Source: Mycobacterium marinum
Lineage (GTDB): Bacteria > Actinomycetota > Actinomycetes > Mycobacteriales > Mycobacteriaceae
Direction of reading: 5' to 3'
Length of the DNA: 64,000 nucleotides
Assembly (NCBI RefSeq): GCF_003391395.1
Contig: NZ_CP024190.1
Location: 2,356,001-2,420,000 of the forward strand
Shown here one piece after another: positions 1-8,098 of this stretch. The notes beneath the pieces were generated by a model. The model had not been told where the DNA came from. It searched no databases and worked only from the letters and a program-made list of their open reading frames with translations. Position numbers and translations under genes: made by a program. How positions within the stretch are numbered: position 1 is the first letter of the stretch; the number at the start of each line of letters is the position of its first letter.

Positions 1-261
1 CCACTCGTACCGGGTCGACGATGCCAGCGCGACCCGATCCTGCGGGGCGATGCCCAACGAGATCAGGCCGGCCGCCAAGCGGCCTACCCGCTCGCCAACC
101 TGCTCCCAGGTGACGCTCTCCCAGTCGTCACCGTGGGGATAGCGGAACGCTTCGGCGCTCGGGGAGGCGGCCACGCGGTCTAGGAACATCCGCGCCACCG
201 ATGGTGGCCGGTGGTCGATCTTGGCGATGTCGGGCCGCTCGTGGGCCAACGTGGGATGCAT
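1..261 (-). CDS. Acyl-CoA ligase (FadD, AMP-forming), N-terminal fragment
   Basis: The first 87 codons are present; the gene runs off the left edge of the window. The protein begins MHPTLAHERPDIAKIDHRPP and continues with the typical N-terminal ANL-superfamily pattern (W-x-S-V-T-W-E-Q-V, then R-L-A-A-G-L-I-S-L-G-I and D-R-V-A-L-A-S-S-T-R-Y-E-W), the region that precedes the first AMP-binding core motif in long-chain fatty acyl-CoA synthetases. A GAGAGGTGG stretch lies upstream of the ATG. It diverges from the DosR-boxed hydrolase at 515. It would activate a fatty acid to its acyl-AMP and then acyl-CoA; the substrate cannot be told from this fragment. The family call is fairly sure, the exact FadD paralogue is unknown. 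Confidence 0.8.
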   Translation of the reverse strand, partial: MHPTLAHERPDIAKIDHRPPSVARMFLDRVAASPSAEAFRYPHGDDWESVTWEQVGERVGRLAAGLISLGIAPQDRVALASSTRYEW

Positions 262-460
262 CACGCAAACCACCTCTCACCAGTGCAAACATCGACGACG
301 AGCTGGATCTCTAGTGGGCCTGGCAAGCAGTGCATAACGCATCTCTTCTGTCGCTAGATGACACTTTCGATGCTTCTGCGGTTGCCTGGGCCGGGGTAGG
401 GCCCAAAGTCATCCAGGCGATTGGCAATTGTCCTTTGGTGTCCTTGGGGCCCGTGACCTG

Positions 461-480
461 CTCGGGACGTAAGACCCTAA
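461..480. promoter_or_regulatory. Probable DosR (DevR) box
   Basis: The 20-mer CTCGGGACGTAAGACCCTAA matches the published DosR consensus TTSGGGACTWWAGTCCCSAA at 16 of 20 positions, including intact GGGAC and CCC arms. It lies 34 bp upstream of the ATG at 515. A weaker site (GGGCCCAAAGTCAT, 399-412, 10 of 14 core positions) sits about 60 bp further upstream; paired boxes are common at DosR promoters. The downstream gene resembles Rv2627c, a known DosR-regulon member, which supports the call. Confidence 0.8.
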
Positions 481-514
481 CCGGCGTTTTGGGCGACCTG
501 TTAGCTTTGGCGCC

Positions 515-1768
515 ATGGCGAAACCGGCCGGCGATGACGCACAGGTGAGCCCAGGGGCCCGGCAGGTCAACCCGCTTGGCCTCGGGGGCTTGGGCAGCGT
601 GGTCACACCCTTCGTGCACACCGGCCGCTACTTCGCCGAGTCGTGGCGCGACTACCTCGATCAAGACTCCGACGGGCTCCCGATCGCCCGGCCCACCATC
701 GCCCTGGCGGCCCAGGCGTTTCGGGACGAAATCGTGCTGATGGGGCTCAAGGCGCGTCGCCCGGTCAGCGATCCACACGTGTTCGAGCGAATCGATGACG
801 AAGTGGCGCTGGCCCTGCAGTTCTACGGCGATCAGGGCTGGCTGCAGCGCCCGCGGACATTCTTCGCCGACCCCCCGCCCCCCTCCGAGGTCACGGTCCG
901 CAAGGTCAAGGGGCGCAAACGCTCCTTCTACCGGATGTTCTTCGACAGCGGGTACACCCCGTTGCCGGGTGAGCCGGGTGGCCAACGGTGGCTGGGGTAC
1001 ACCGCGAACAATCGCGAGTACGCGCTGTTGCTGCGCCACCGGGAACCGCGCCCCTGGCTGGTCTGCGTACACGGCACCGAGATGGGCCGCGCCCCGCTCG
1101 ATCTGGCGCTGTTCCGGTCCTGGAAGCTGCATCGCGAGTTGGGCCTGAACATCGTCATGCCGGTGCTGCCGATGCACGGTCCCCGGGCGCGTGACCTGCC
1201 CAAGGGCGCGGTATATCCGGGCGAAGATGTTCTCGACAACGTCCATGCCACCGCTCAGGCCGTGTGGGACATCCGTCGGCTGATCTCCTGGATCCGGATG
1301 CAGGAGCCCGAATCGCTGATCGGAATCAACGGTCTGTCGCTCGGCGGCTACATCGCGTCCTTGGTGGCCAGCCTGGAAGACGACCTGACCTGCGCGATCC
1401 TCGGTGTGCCGGTCGCGGATCTGGTCGATTTGCTGGGCCGCCACTCGGGTTTTGGTCGCGATGACCCCCGCCGCGAGACGGTGGCGCTGGCCGAACCCAT
1501 CGGCCACATGATCTCGCCGCTCGCTCTGACCCCGCTGGTGCCCAGGGCCGGGCGCTTCATCTATGCCGGCGTCGCCGACCAGCTGGTGCATCCGCGGCGG
1601 CAGGTAGCCCGGCTTTGGGAACACTGGGGCAAGCCCGACATCGTCTGGTATCCGGGCGGACATACCGGGTTCTTCCGATCTCGGCCGGTGCAGCAGTTCG
1701 TCGAGGATGCGCTGCAGCAGTCGGGCCTGCTCGACGATCCCTCGGAGCAGCGCGACCGCCCTGCCTAG
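515..1768 (+). CDS. Alpha/beta-hydrolase-fold protein, Rv2627c-like (DosR regulon)
   Basis: The 417-aa product is very close to what is remembered of M. tuberculosis Rv2627c (SWRDYL, then LPIARPTIALAAQAFRDEI, LLLRHREPRPWLVCVHGTEM). The C-terminal half carries an alpha/beta-hydrolase core: a nucleophile elbow G-L-S-L-G-G, an acidic loop IYAGVADQLVHP and a histidine in PGGHTGFF, forming a plausible Ser-Asp-His triad. No signal peptide or membrane segment is seen. The substrate is unknown; an esterase or lipase-like role in dormancy is inference. The next gene, an acyltransferase of the wax ester/TAG family, starts 15 bp after its stop, so the two are probably co-transcribed from the DosR box at 461-480. 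Confidence 0.9.
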   Translation: MAKPAGDDAQVSPGARQVNPLGLGGLGSVVTPFVHTGRYFAESWRDYLDQDSDGLPIARPTIALAAQAFRDEIVLMGLKARRPVSDPHVFERIDDEVALALQFYGDQGWLQRPRTFFADPPPPSEVTVRKVKGRKRSFYRMFFDSGYTPLPGEPGGQRWLGYTANNREYALLLRHREPRPWLVCVHGTEMGRAPLDLALFRSWKLHRELGLNIVMPVLPMHGPRARDLPKGAVYPGEDVLDNVHATAQAVWDIRRLISWIRMQEPESLIGINGLSLGGYIASLVASLEDDLTCAILGVPVADLVDLLGRHSGFGRDDPRRETVALAEPIGHMISPLALTPLVPRAGRFIYAGVADQLVHPRRQVARLWEHWGKPDIVWYPGGHTGFFRSRPVQQFVEDALQQSGLLDDPSEQRDRPA

Positions 1769-1783
1769 TTGCGGAGGAACCAG

Positions 1784-3211
1784 ATGCATCCGCTGGATCC
1801 GCTGGACGCATTGATGTTGACCGCGGAGTTGGTATCCAACCCGATGCATGTCGGTGCGCTGCTGATCCTGTCACCGCCACCCGGTTCCGGGGCCGACTAC
1901 GTCGACCAGCTTCACCGCGAAACACTGGCTGGTGGTGAACCGATAGATCCGAGGCTGCGCCGATACCCACATCGTGGCGTGGACACCGGGGGCGTCTGGG
2001 TCTGGAGAGATGCGCAAGCCGTCGACATCGGATACCACTGCCAGCGGCGCAGCGTCGATGCCGGCCGAGACGCGTTCTGGCGGCTGATCGCCGAGCTGGA
2101 CGCGCAGCGCCTCGAACTGTCCCGCCCGATGTGGATGTCGTATCTGATCGATGGTCTCGAGGATGGCCGGTTCGCGTTCTACATCAAGGTGCATCACACC
2201 GTCGTCGATGGTGTGGCGGGTTTTCAAATGATCGCCGAGGCGCTGAGCACCGATCCCGAATGCCGGTCGATGCCCCCCTTCTATGCCGACCGCCACCTTG
2301 ACCACCCGCCGTCGTCGACCTCGACCGGGCTGCTGGCGCGCCTTTCTGCGCCGCTGCGTTCGCTGGCCGGTGCCGCGGCATCGGGCATCGGGCTGATCAA
2401 TCACGTCGTCACCGGGCAGGCATCCACGGTCTGGGATAGCTTGATCGGGCACACGACGGTGCTGCCATTCACCGCGCCCTACACGCGGTTCAACGGCCGC
2501 TTGGGCGCTCAGCGTGCCGTCGCGGCGGGCAGTTGGTCGCGGCACCGGATCGAGGCGATACAACGGGCGGCCGATGTCACGGCCAACGACGTGGTCACCG
2601 CGGTGATCGCCGGCGCGCTGCGCCGCTGGTTGCTCGCCCATTCCGAACTGCCCGATCACTCCCTGGTCGCCATCTGCCCGATCACCGTGCGTGATCGCGA
2701 GCATCCTTCGGCACCCGACGAGCACGCCAACATGTTCGGTCTTTGGTTGTGCCCCTTGGGCACCGATCTGCCAGATCCGCACCGGCGCCTGGATCTGATT
2801 CACCGGTCGATGTCGGAGGGCAAGCACTGGGTGAGCGCGCGGGGATCGGCGGCATCGTTGCTCACCACGGCGGCCAGCATCGCTGCCACCGTTGTCTTTC
2901 CGCTGCTGCCGTTCACCCCGAAAATCCGCACCGGATACAACCTTCCGATTTCCCACGTTGGGGGCCCACGCGCCGAAAGGTATTGGAACGGAGCACACGT
3001 CGACGAGATGTATCCGGTGTCGACCGTCTACGACGGTCAGGCGCTCAACGTCACCACGTGTTCCTACGCTGACCGGATCGGGTTCGGCTACGTCGCGGGC
3101 CGCGAGGTGATGCCCGATATCGACACCCTCATCCCGCTGACCGAGGAATGCCTGACCGAGCTGGAATCTGGTGTGGGCGTGCCTCCCCGACTGTCGGGGC
3201 ACATTGGCTAG
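1784..3211 (+). CDS. Wax ester synthase/diacylglycerol acyltransferase (WS/DGAT, Tgs family)
   Basis: The 475-aa protein has the WS/DGAT N-terminus (MHPLDPLDALMLTAEL) and the catalytic motif HHTVVDG at residues 137-143. Its C-terminal half (NDVVTAVIAGALRRWL, then the YNLPISHVGGP region) fits the family fold. The enzyme would transfer an acyl group from acyl-CoA to a long-chain alcohol or diacylglycerol, making neutral storage lipid. An in-frame TTG lies 15 bp upstream, but ATG 1784 is preferred because GGAGGA sits 6-8 bp before it and the family N-terminus begins here. The M. tuberculosis gene order around Rv2625c-Rv2627c has no acyltransferase at this spot, as far as is remembered, so this is an extra gene of the dormancy cluster. 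TAG accumulation is a known DosR response through tgs1. Confidence 0.9.
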   Translation: MHPLDPLDALMLTAELVSNPMHVGALLILSPPPGSGADYVDQLHRETLAGGEPIDPRLRRYPHRGVDTGGVWVWRDAQAVDIGYHCQRRSVDAGRDAFWRLIAELDAQRLELSRPMWMSYLIDGLEDGRFAFYIKVHHTVVDGVAGFQMIAEALSTDPECRSMPPFYADRHLDHPPSSTSTGLLARLSAPLRSLAGAAASGIGLINHVVTGQASTVWDSLIGHTTVLPFTAPYTRFNGRLGAQRAVAAGSWSRHRIEAIQRAADVTANDVVTAVIAGALRRWLLAHSELPDHSLVAICPITVRDREHPSAPDEHANMFGLWLCPLGTDLPDPHRRLDLIHRSMSEGKHWVSARGSAASLLTTAASIAATVVFPLLPFTPKIRTGYNLPISHVGGPRAERYWNGAHVDEMYPVSTVYDGQALNVTTCSYADRIGFGYVAGREVMPDIDTLIPLTEECLTELESGVGVPPRLSGHIG

Positions 3212-3215
3212 CGCA

Positions 3216-3235
3216 TGGGGGACCATTGGCCCTGG
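3216..3235. promoter_or_regulatory. Probable DosR (DevR) box
   Basis: The core GGGACCATTGGCCC (3219-3232) matches the DosR core GGGACTWWAGTCCC at 11 of 14 positions. It uses the GGCCC right arm often seen in natural sites. It begins 5 bp after the stop of the WS/DGAT gene and lies 36 bp upstream of the ATG at 3269, almost the same distance as the box at 461-480 from its gene. Its position inside the extended open frame that starts at 3215 argues that the true start is 3269. Confidence 0.65.
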
Positions 3236-3268
3236 TCAATGAGCATGCCGTGCTCGCAGACTGGGGGT

Positions 3269-3949
3269 ATGGGCGCGACGACGAAACGGATTGCTGAAGC
3301 CACAGCCTCGTTGGCGCTGCTTTACGCCGCGCGACGCTACTACCGCAACTGGGGCGCGACCAAGCAAGAGGCTCAGATGCTGTTGCCCGGTGACAGTTTG
3401 GTGGGGGATCCGGCGACTCAGACCACCGAGGCGTTGTGCATCGACGCGCCCGTGTCGGCCGTGTGGCCCTGGCTACTGCAGATGGGGCAGGACCGGGGTG
3501 GCTGGTACGGCGGCGAGCGACTGAAAAACCTTGCCGGCCTTGGCTACCACGACGCCGATCGCATCCATCCGGAATGGCAACACCTTGCGGTAGGCGATGT
3601 GGTTCGACTGGCTCCGCCGGGGTGGCTGGGATTGCCGGACGGACTGACGTTGCGTGTCGCTGCGATCGAGCCCGAAAAGTACCTGGTGCTCAACGCGACC
3701 CAGCCGGACCAACGCTGGAACGCGGTCTGGTCATTTCACGTTCAGCCGCACTGGGAAGATCGGGTACGTCTGCTGACGCGCGCCAGGATCGCCCTGCGCC
3801 ACCCGGGGGAGATCTTTGCCCTGGAGCTGGCCAGGCCGCTGATCTCGCTGGGCACCCGGGGTCTGCTGCTGGGAATCAAGCACCGAGTTGAACGTCTGGC
3901 CCCTGCCCAGCCGCAGCCGGCCGGCGATCGGAAGGCCGAACGGCCCTAG
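3269..3949 (+). CDS. SRPBCC-like protein with N-terminal membrane helix
   Basis: The product is 226 aa from ATG 3269, behind a GGGGG stretch. Residues 1-20 (MGATTKRIAEATASLALLYA) form a short hydrophobic N-terminal helix. The body has the pattern of SRPBCC/polyketide-cyclase proteins: an early strand EALCIDAPVSAVWPWLLQMGQDRGGWY, a middle region LRVAAIEPEKYLVLNA, and a long C-terminal helix. These proteins bind hydrophobic ligands; no catalytic site is evident. It is preceded by its own DosR-like box and followed 89 bp later by rip3. A role in lipid handling at the membrane during hypoxia is inference from context. An upstream ATG at 3215 is rejected because the box overlaps it. Confidence 0.7.
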   Translation: MGATTKRIAEATASLALLYAARRYYRNWGATKQEAQMLLPGDSLVGDPATQTTEALCIDAPVSAVWPWLLQMGQDRGGWYGGERLKNLAGLGYHDADRIHPEWQHLAVGDVVRLAPPGWLGLPDGLTLRVAAIEPEKYLVLNATQPDQRWNAVWSFHVQPHWEDRVRLLTRARIALRHPGEIFALELARPLISLGTRGLLLGIKHRVERLAPAQPQPAGDRKAERP

Positions 3950-4038
3950 CGCAGTCCGCCGGCTCGCCCTACGTTCGGGAGTAGGTGGATCGCGTTGGTG
4001 AGCGTTGCGGGGCAATCCGCCAGGTTGGAGGTAGCGCG

Positions 4039-5217
4039 GTGAGCGACGAGATCCCATTGGGACGAATCGCCGGCTTTGCGGTGAAGGTTCACTGGAGCGT
4101 CCTGGTCATTCTTTGGCTATTCACCTGGAGTCTGGCCACAACATTGCCGGAAACGGCCAAAGGCTATGGCGCGGTGGTCTATTGGATAGCCGGCGGGTGC
4201 GGGGCACTGGTGCTGCTGGCCTCGTTGTTGGCCCACGAGCTCGCGCACGCCATCGCGGCGCGGCGGGCCGGGGTACCCGTGGGAAACGTCACGCTCTGGC
4301 TGTTCGGGGGAGTGACCACCCTGGGCGGGGAAGCCAAAACTCCAAAGGCGGCTTTTCGGATCGCATTCGCGGGCCCAGCCACCAGCCTTGCCCTGTCCGC
4401 GATGTTCACCGCGGTGGCCGTCGCCCTGGCGATGGTGCGAACGCCGGATCTGGTGGTCAGCGTCGTCTGGTGGCTGGCCGCGGTCAATTTGATGCTGGGC
4501 CTGTTCAATCTGCTGCCGGGGGTGCCGCTGGACGGAGGTCGGCTGGTGCGGGCCTACCTGTGGCGCCGCCACGGCGATATCGTGCGCGCCGGAATCGGTG
4601 CGGCGCGGGCCGGACGGGTGGTCGCGCTGATCTTGATCATCTTGGGGTTGGCGGAGTTTGTGGCCGGCGGCCTGGTCGGCGGCGTGTGGTTGGCCTTCAT
4701 CGGCTGGTTCATCTTCGCCGCCGCCCGCGAGGAGGAAACCCGGATCTCGACTCAGCAGCTCTTTGCCGGCCTGCGGGTCGCGGACGCGATGACCGCGCAT
4801 CCACATACCGCTCCCGGCTGGATCGACGTCGACGAGTTCATTGCGCGCTATGTGCTTGGCGACCGGCACTCGGCCTACCCGGTCACCGAGCGGGATGGAT
4901 CGATCACGGGTCTGGTCACCCTGCGGCAGCTGCGCGAGCTGGCGCCCGAGCGGCGGGGCAGCACAACGGTCCGGGAAATCGCCCTACCCCTGCATGAGGT
5001 GCCCACCGCAACGCCGCAGGAGCCGCTGACGACGCTGCTCGAGCGGATGGCTCCGGCGGGCCGGGGTAGCCGCGCGCTCGTCCTCGACGGCGGTGCGGTG
5101 GTCGGCATCGTCGCCGCCAGCGACATCGCACGGCTGATCAACGTCTACCGGCTTGCCGGGCCGGGGGCCACGGCGGACCCCGCTGATCAGCGCGAAAAGT
5201 ATTCCAACGCGGGTTGA
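4039..5217 (+). CDS. rip3: Site-2-type zinc metalloprotease Rip3 with CBS domains (Rv2625c-like)
   Basis: The 392-aa membrane protein has the zinc motif HELAH at residues 66-70 and the second metal-ligand motif NLLPGVPLDGGRL near residue 160, both inside hydrophobic segments. Two CBS modules follow from about residue 250 (VADAMTAHPHTA; VREIALPLHEVP). This is the layout of the S2P/SpoIVFB subfamily that cleaves membrane-embedded anti-sigma or signalling proteins; CBS pairs often bind adenosyl ligands. GTG 4039 is chosen because GGAGG (4027-4031) precedes it by 7 bp and the N-terminus VSDEIPLGRIAGF matches the remembered Rv2625c. Rv2625c is a DosR-regulon gene and the dormancy neighbourhood is kept here. 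The protease substrate is not known from the sequence. Confidence 0.93.
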   Translation: MSDEIPLGRIAGFAVKVHWSVLVILWLFTWSLATTLPETAKGYGAVVYWIAGGCGALVLLASLLAHELAHAIAARRAGVPVGNVTLWLFGGVTTLGGEAKTPKAAFRIAFAGPATSLALSAMFTAVAVALAMVRTPDLVVSVVWWLAAVNLMLGLFNLLPGVPLDGGRLVRAYLWRRHGDIVRAGIGAARAGRVVALILIILGLAEFVAGGLVGGVWLAFIGWFIFAAAREEETRISTQQLFAGLRVADAMTAHPHTAPGWIDVDEFIARYVLGDRHSAYPVTERDGSITGLVTLRQLRELAPERRGSTTVREIALPLHEVPTATPQEPLTTLLERMAPAGRGSRALVLDGGAVVGIVAASDIARLINVYRLAGPGATADPADQREKYSNAG

Positions 5218-5270
5218 TTGGCCATCTGGTGGATTACCGAACGTGAGCAGCGCCGGAGAGGGGCAATGAC

Positions 5271-6065
5271 ATGAAACCGGTCATCGTTGGCATCGATGGT
5301 TCACCGGCGGGTATCACGGCAGTGCTGTGGGCCACCGCGGAGGCGGTCAGCGCAGGCGTGCCGTTGCGGCTGATATCGGTGCTCAAGACGGCTCATTCGT
5401 CCCCCGAAGAATACGAGCACGATCTCGCGCATGCCGAGACATCGCTGCGCGCAGCGCAATCCGCGATCGAAGCCACCGCAGCGCCGGTCAAAGTGGAGAC
5501 CGACACCCCGCGCGGGCCGGCGGGTGCCGTGCTCGTCGAGGCGTCTCGCGATGCGGAGCTGGTCTGCGTGGGCTCAGTGGGGATCGGCCGCTACGCGCGA
5601 GCCATTCTGGGGTCGACGGCCACCGAGCTCTCCGAAAAGGCGCACTGCCCGGTGGCGGTCATCCGTTCGAACTCTGATCAGCCGCCGCCGGACATCAACT
5701 GGATCGTGGTGCGGGTGACCGACGCGCCCGACAACGACGCTGTGCTCGAATACGCCGCCCACGAGGCGAAACTGCGCCAAGCACCGATCCTCGCACTCGG
5801 TGGGCGCCCCGAGGAGCTCACCGACGCCGCGGACGGGGAATTTGAACGTCGCGTACAGCAATGGGGCCAGCACCATGCCGATGTGCACGTCTATCCGATC
5901 ACCACCCAGGCGGGCATCGCACGATTTCTGGCCGATCACGATGAGCGGGTTCAGTTGGCGGTGGTCGGCGCCGACGAGGCCGATCAGGTTGCGCGGCTGG
6001 TGGGGCCATCCGGGCACCCGATCTTTCGGCACGCCGAGTGCTCGGTGCTCGTGGTCCGCGGCTAG
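5271..6065 (+). CDS. Universal stress protein, tandem USP domains (Rv2624c-like)
   Basis: The 264-aa protein has two USP folds. The first begins KPVIVGIDGSPAG and carries an intact ATP-binding pattern G-2x-G-9x-G(S/T) in GSVGIGRYARAILGST. The second domain (from about residue 145) ends in GPSGHPIFRHAECSVLVVRG and lacks the full glycine pattern, so it probably does not bind nucleotide by itself. A GGAGAGGGG ribosome-binding site precedes the ATG. The M. tuberculosis orthologue Rv2624c is hypoxia-induced through DosR. The gene follows rip3 by 53 bp and meets the second USP gene tail to tail, with stop codons overlapping by 4 bp. Confidence 0.92.
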   Translation: MKPVIVGIDGSPAGITAVLWATAEAVSAGVPLRLISVLKTAHSSPEEYEHDLAHAETSLRAAQSAIEATAAPVKVETDTPRGPAGAVLVEASRDAELVCVGSVGIGRYARAILGSTATELSEKAHCPVAVIRSNSDQPPPDINWIVVRVTDAPDNDAVLEYAAHEAKLRQAPILALGGRPEELTDAADGEFERRVQQWGQHHADVHVYPITTQAGIARFLADHDERVQLAVVGADEADQVARLVGPSGHPIFRHAECSVLVVRG

Positions 6066-6955
6066 GCCGGCGACTCGCGCGCCACGATCACCGGCACGCG
6101 GGCCAGTTGGGCAACGGATTCGGCCACCGAACCCACCACCATTCCGGCGAATCCACCGCGTCCGCGGCTACCGACGACGACCAGCTGGGCTTCGCCGGAC
6201 CGCTGCACGAGCTGGCGGGCCGGCTGATCACGCGCGACGACGCGGCTGACGCTCACATCGGGATATTGCTCTTGCCATCCCGCCAAGCGCTCGGCCAATA
6301 CCTGTTCTGCCATCGACTGCGTTGCCGGCCAATCGATTCCCGGCCAATCCGAGACATTGACGTCACTCCAGGAATGCGCCGCCACCAGCCCGGTATGGCG
6401 GCGCGATGCCTCATCGAAGGCCAAGCCGGTGGCGAATTCCGATGCCCGGGAGCCGTCGATGCCCACGAGCACCGGCGCCGCGGCGCGATCCGGCGCCGAG
6501 GCGTCCTCGTCGTGGACGATGGCCACCGGACAGTGCGCGTAGCGCAGCAGCCCGGAACTGACTGAGCCCAGCGGCCGGCCCGGCCAGCGCCCGCTGCCGT
6601 GGCAACCGGTTACCACCATCTCCGCGTCCTTGGACATGTCGACCAAGGCGGGAACGGCGGCGGAAGGCACGATTTCGCTACCCAGCCCCGCGGGACCGCC
6701 GCGCTCGGCGGCCTCCTCGATGACCTTGAGCGCGTCCTCGACCAGTTGGTGGCCGTGATCGCGCTGCCAGCGGGCCAGGCCGGGCGGCAATGGCTTGTTC
6801 AACCACGTCGCGACGTCGGGAGAGATCGCGTGAACGAGCGTCAGCGGGGCGTTTCGCAGCTCAGCTTCACGCGTTGCCCACTGGATGGCCACCTTCGCGG
6901 CCGGTGAATCGTCGATACCGACGATGATTCCCAATCGTTGGTTCTGGGAGGACAT
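6062..6955 (-). CDS. Universal stress protein, ATP-binding (Rv2623/TB31.7-like)
   Basis: The 297-aa protein has two USP domains, each with an intact nucleotide motif: GCHGSGRWPGRPLGS in the first and GSRGRGGFAGMVVGS in the second. That matches TB31.7 (Rv2623), which binds ATP in both halves, is strongly induced by hypoxia and nitric oxide, and slows growth in M. tuberculosis. It is convergent with the Rv2624c-like gene. A degenerate DosR-like sequence lies 88-102 bp upstream (7044-7057), too weak to call. Because both partners of the convergent pair are USPs, read-through antisense RNA between them is possible. Confidence 0.93.
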   Translation of the reverse strand: MSSQNQRLGIIVGIDDSPAAKVAIQWATREAELRNAPLTLVHAISPDVATWLNKPLPPGLARWQRDHGHQLVEDALKVIEEAAERGGPAGLGSEIVPSAAVPALVDMSKDAEMVVTGCHGSGRWPGRPLGSVSSGLLRYAHCPVAIVHDEDASAPDRAAAPVLVGIDGSRASEFATGLAFDEASRRHTGLVAAHSWSDVNVSDWPGIDWPATQSMAEQVLAERLAGWQEQYPDVSVSRVVARDQPARQLVQRSGEAQLVVVGSRGRGGFAGMVVGSVAESVAQLARVPVIVARESPA

Positions 6956-7084
6956 GGCGTGTCCTTTGTTGGCGGGTCAGCCGGCTCGGCCGAATTGGCG
7001 GGCCGCTATCCACGACTCTAGCGACGAACGGTCACCACGGTCAGAGCCGTTTGTCACTCGCACGGGGGGCCGGCGCTACGGCCG

Positions 7085-7909
7085 TCAACTGCCCGATGCC
7101 GAGGGCTTGTAGGCCACGATGGCTACCGCCGCCATACGGTCCCGGTGTTTGCGGAATGTGCTGCGCATCATCAGTACTCGTTTGCGCGCGGCCGGCTGGG
7201 TGAGCAGGTTCTTGGCAAAACGCAGGGCCCCTAACAGGCCCTCATCGGCGATGATCCGCCGTGGCTGCAACAGCGCCATCGGCGCGGTTGCCACGTGGCT
7301 GACGACCAGCCCGTGTCCGGCCAGTAGCTGGGACCATTCGGCCACCGTCAACGGCCGGGCGTTGACTTTGATGGACCGGGCCAGCGCCTGGCGGACCTCG
7401 GTGCTGATTTCTTCGGGCACGTCGTCGGGCGTCAGCGCCAGCTCGTGGATGGCGTAGCGCCCGTGGGGGCGAAGCACCCGCGCCGCCTCGGCGACGATCG
7501 CGTGTTTGGCCGCATCGCCCTGCATGGTCAGCATCGCCTCGCCGATGACGACATCAGCGCTGGAGTCCGGCAATCCGGTGTCGGCCGCGTCGGCGACTCG
7601 CACGTCACCGTGCCCGGCCACAATTGTGCGCACCAGGTTCGCCGCATCGGGATCGGCTTCGGCTCCGACGTAGGACCGAGGATGGCGGGCCAGGATCTCG
7701 CTCGCGGTGCGGCCCAGGCCGGGCGCCAGTTCGAGCACGTCGGCATGGTTGACGTCGGCGCGGGCCAGCAGGGTGCGGGTGAGTTCGACACCGCCGGGGC
7801 GCAGTACCCGTTTGCCCAGCCGCGCCAGCAGCCAGTGCCCCTGCAGATGGTCGTCGCTGCGATTCGACAGCGGGAGGGGCTGTCCGGATTCGCCCTGAGT
7901 GCCGGCCAT
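7085..7909 (-). CDS. SAM-dependent methyltransferase (Rv2622-like)
   Basis: The 274-aa class I methyltransferase carries motif I VLELAPGLGRTASEIL, an acidic residue after strand 2 (VGAEADPDA) and the post-core ADTGLPDSSADVVIGEAMLTMQ region typical of UbiE/Coq5-like small-molecule methyltransferases. The open frame extends to 7969, but ATG 7909 (MAGTQGESGQP) is chosen from the remembered N-terminus of Rv2622; no strong Shine-Dalgarno decides it. The gene is in the same orientation as the Rv2623-like gene, 129 bp upstream of it. The acceptor substrate is not known. Confidence 0.85.
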   Translation of the reverse strand: MAGTQGESGQPLPLSNRSDDHLQGHWLLARLGKRVLRPGGVELTRTLLARADVNHADVLELAPGLGRTASEILARHPRSYVGAEADPDAANLVRTIVAGHGDVRVADAADTGLPDSSADVVIGEAMLTMQGDAAKHAIVAEAARVLRPHGRYAIHELALTPDDVPEEISTEVRQALARSIKVNARPLTVAEWSQLLAGHGLVVSHVATAPMALLQPRRIIADEGLLGALRFAKNLLTQPAARKRVLMMRSTFRKHRDRMAAVAIVAYKPSASGS

Positions 7910-8098
7910 CAGGCGGTGGGGCGGGTCGGTAGGCCCACAACCAGCGGGCGCCGTGGATGGGCGGTGCAATGCCAGAGCGCGGAGGCGGAATACGGGTCGA
8001 TGATGCCCTCCTTGTTACTCGGCCGGCCGATCCCGGACAGCGCGGATCAAGACCTGCAGGTCGGGTCCAGTATGCATGCCGAGGTGTCCACCGTGCGC

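Noticed and set aside
3215..3268. Upstream start (ATG 3215) for the SRPBCC-like gene
   Set aside because: It overlaps a DosR-like box and the added residues (MGDHWPWSMSMPCSQTGG) have no domain similarity.
7044..7057. DosR-like sequence GAGCCGTTTGTCAC upstream of the Rv2623-like gene
   Set aside because: Only about 9 of 14 core positions match and it lies nearly 90 bp from the start codon; not enough to call, though the orthologue is DosR-regulated.
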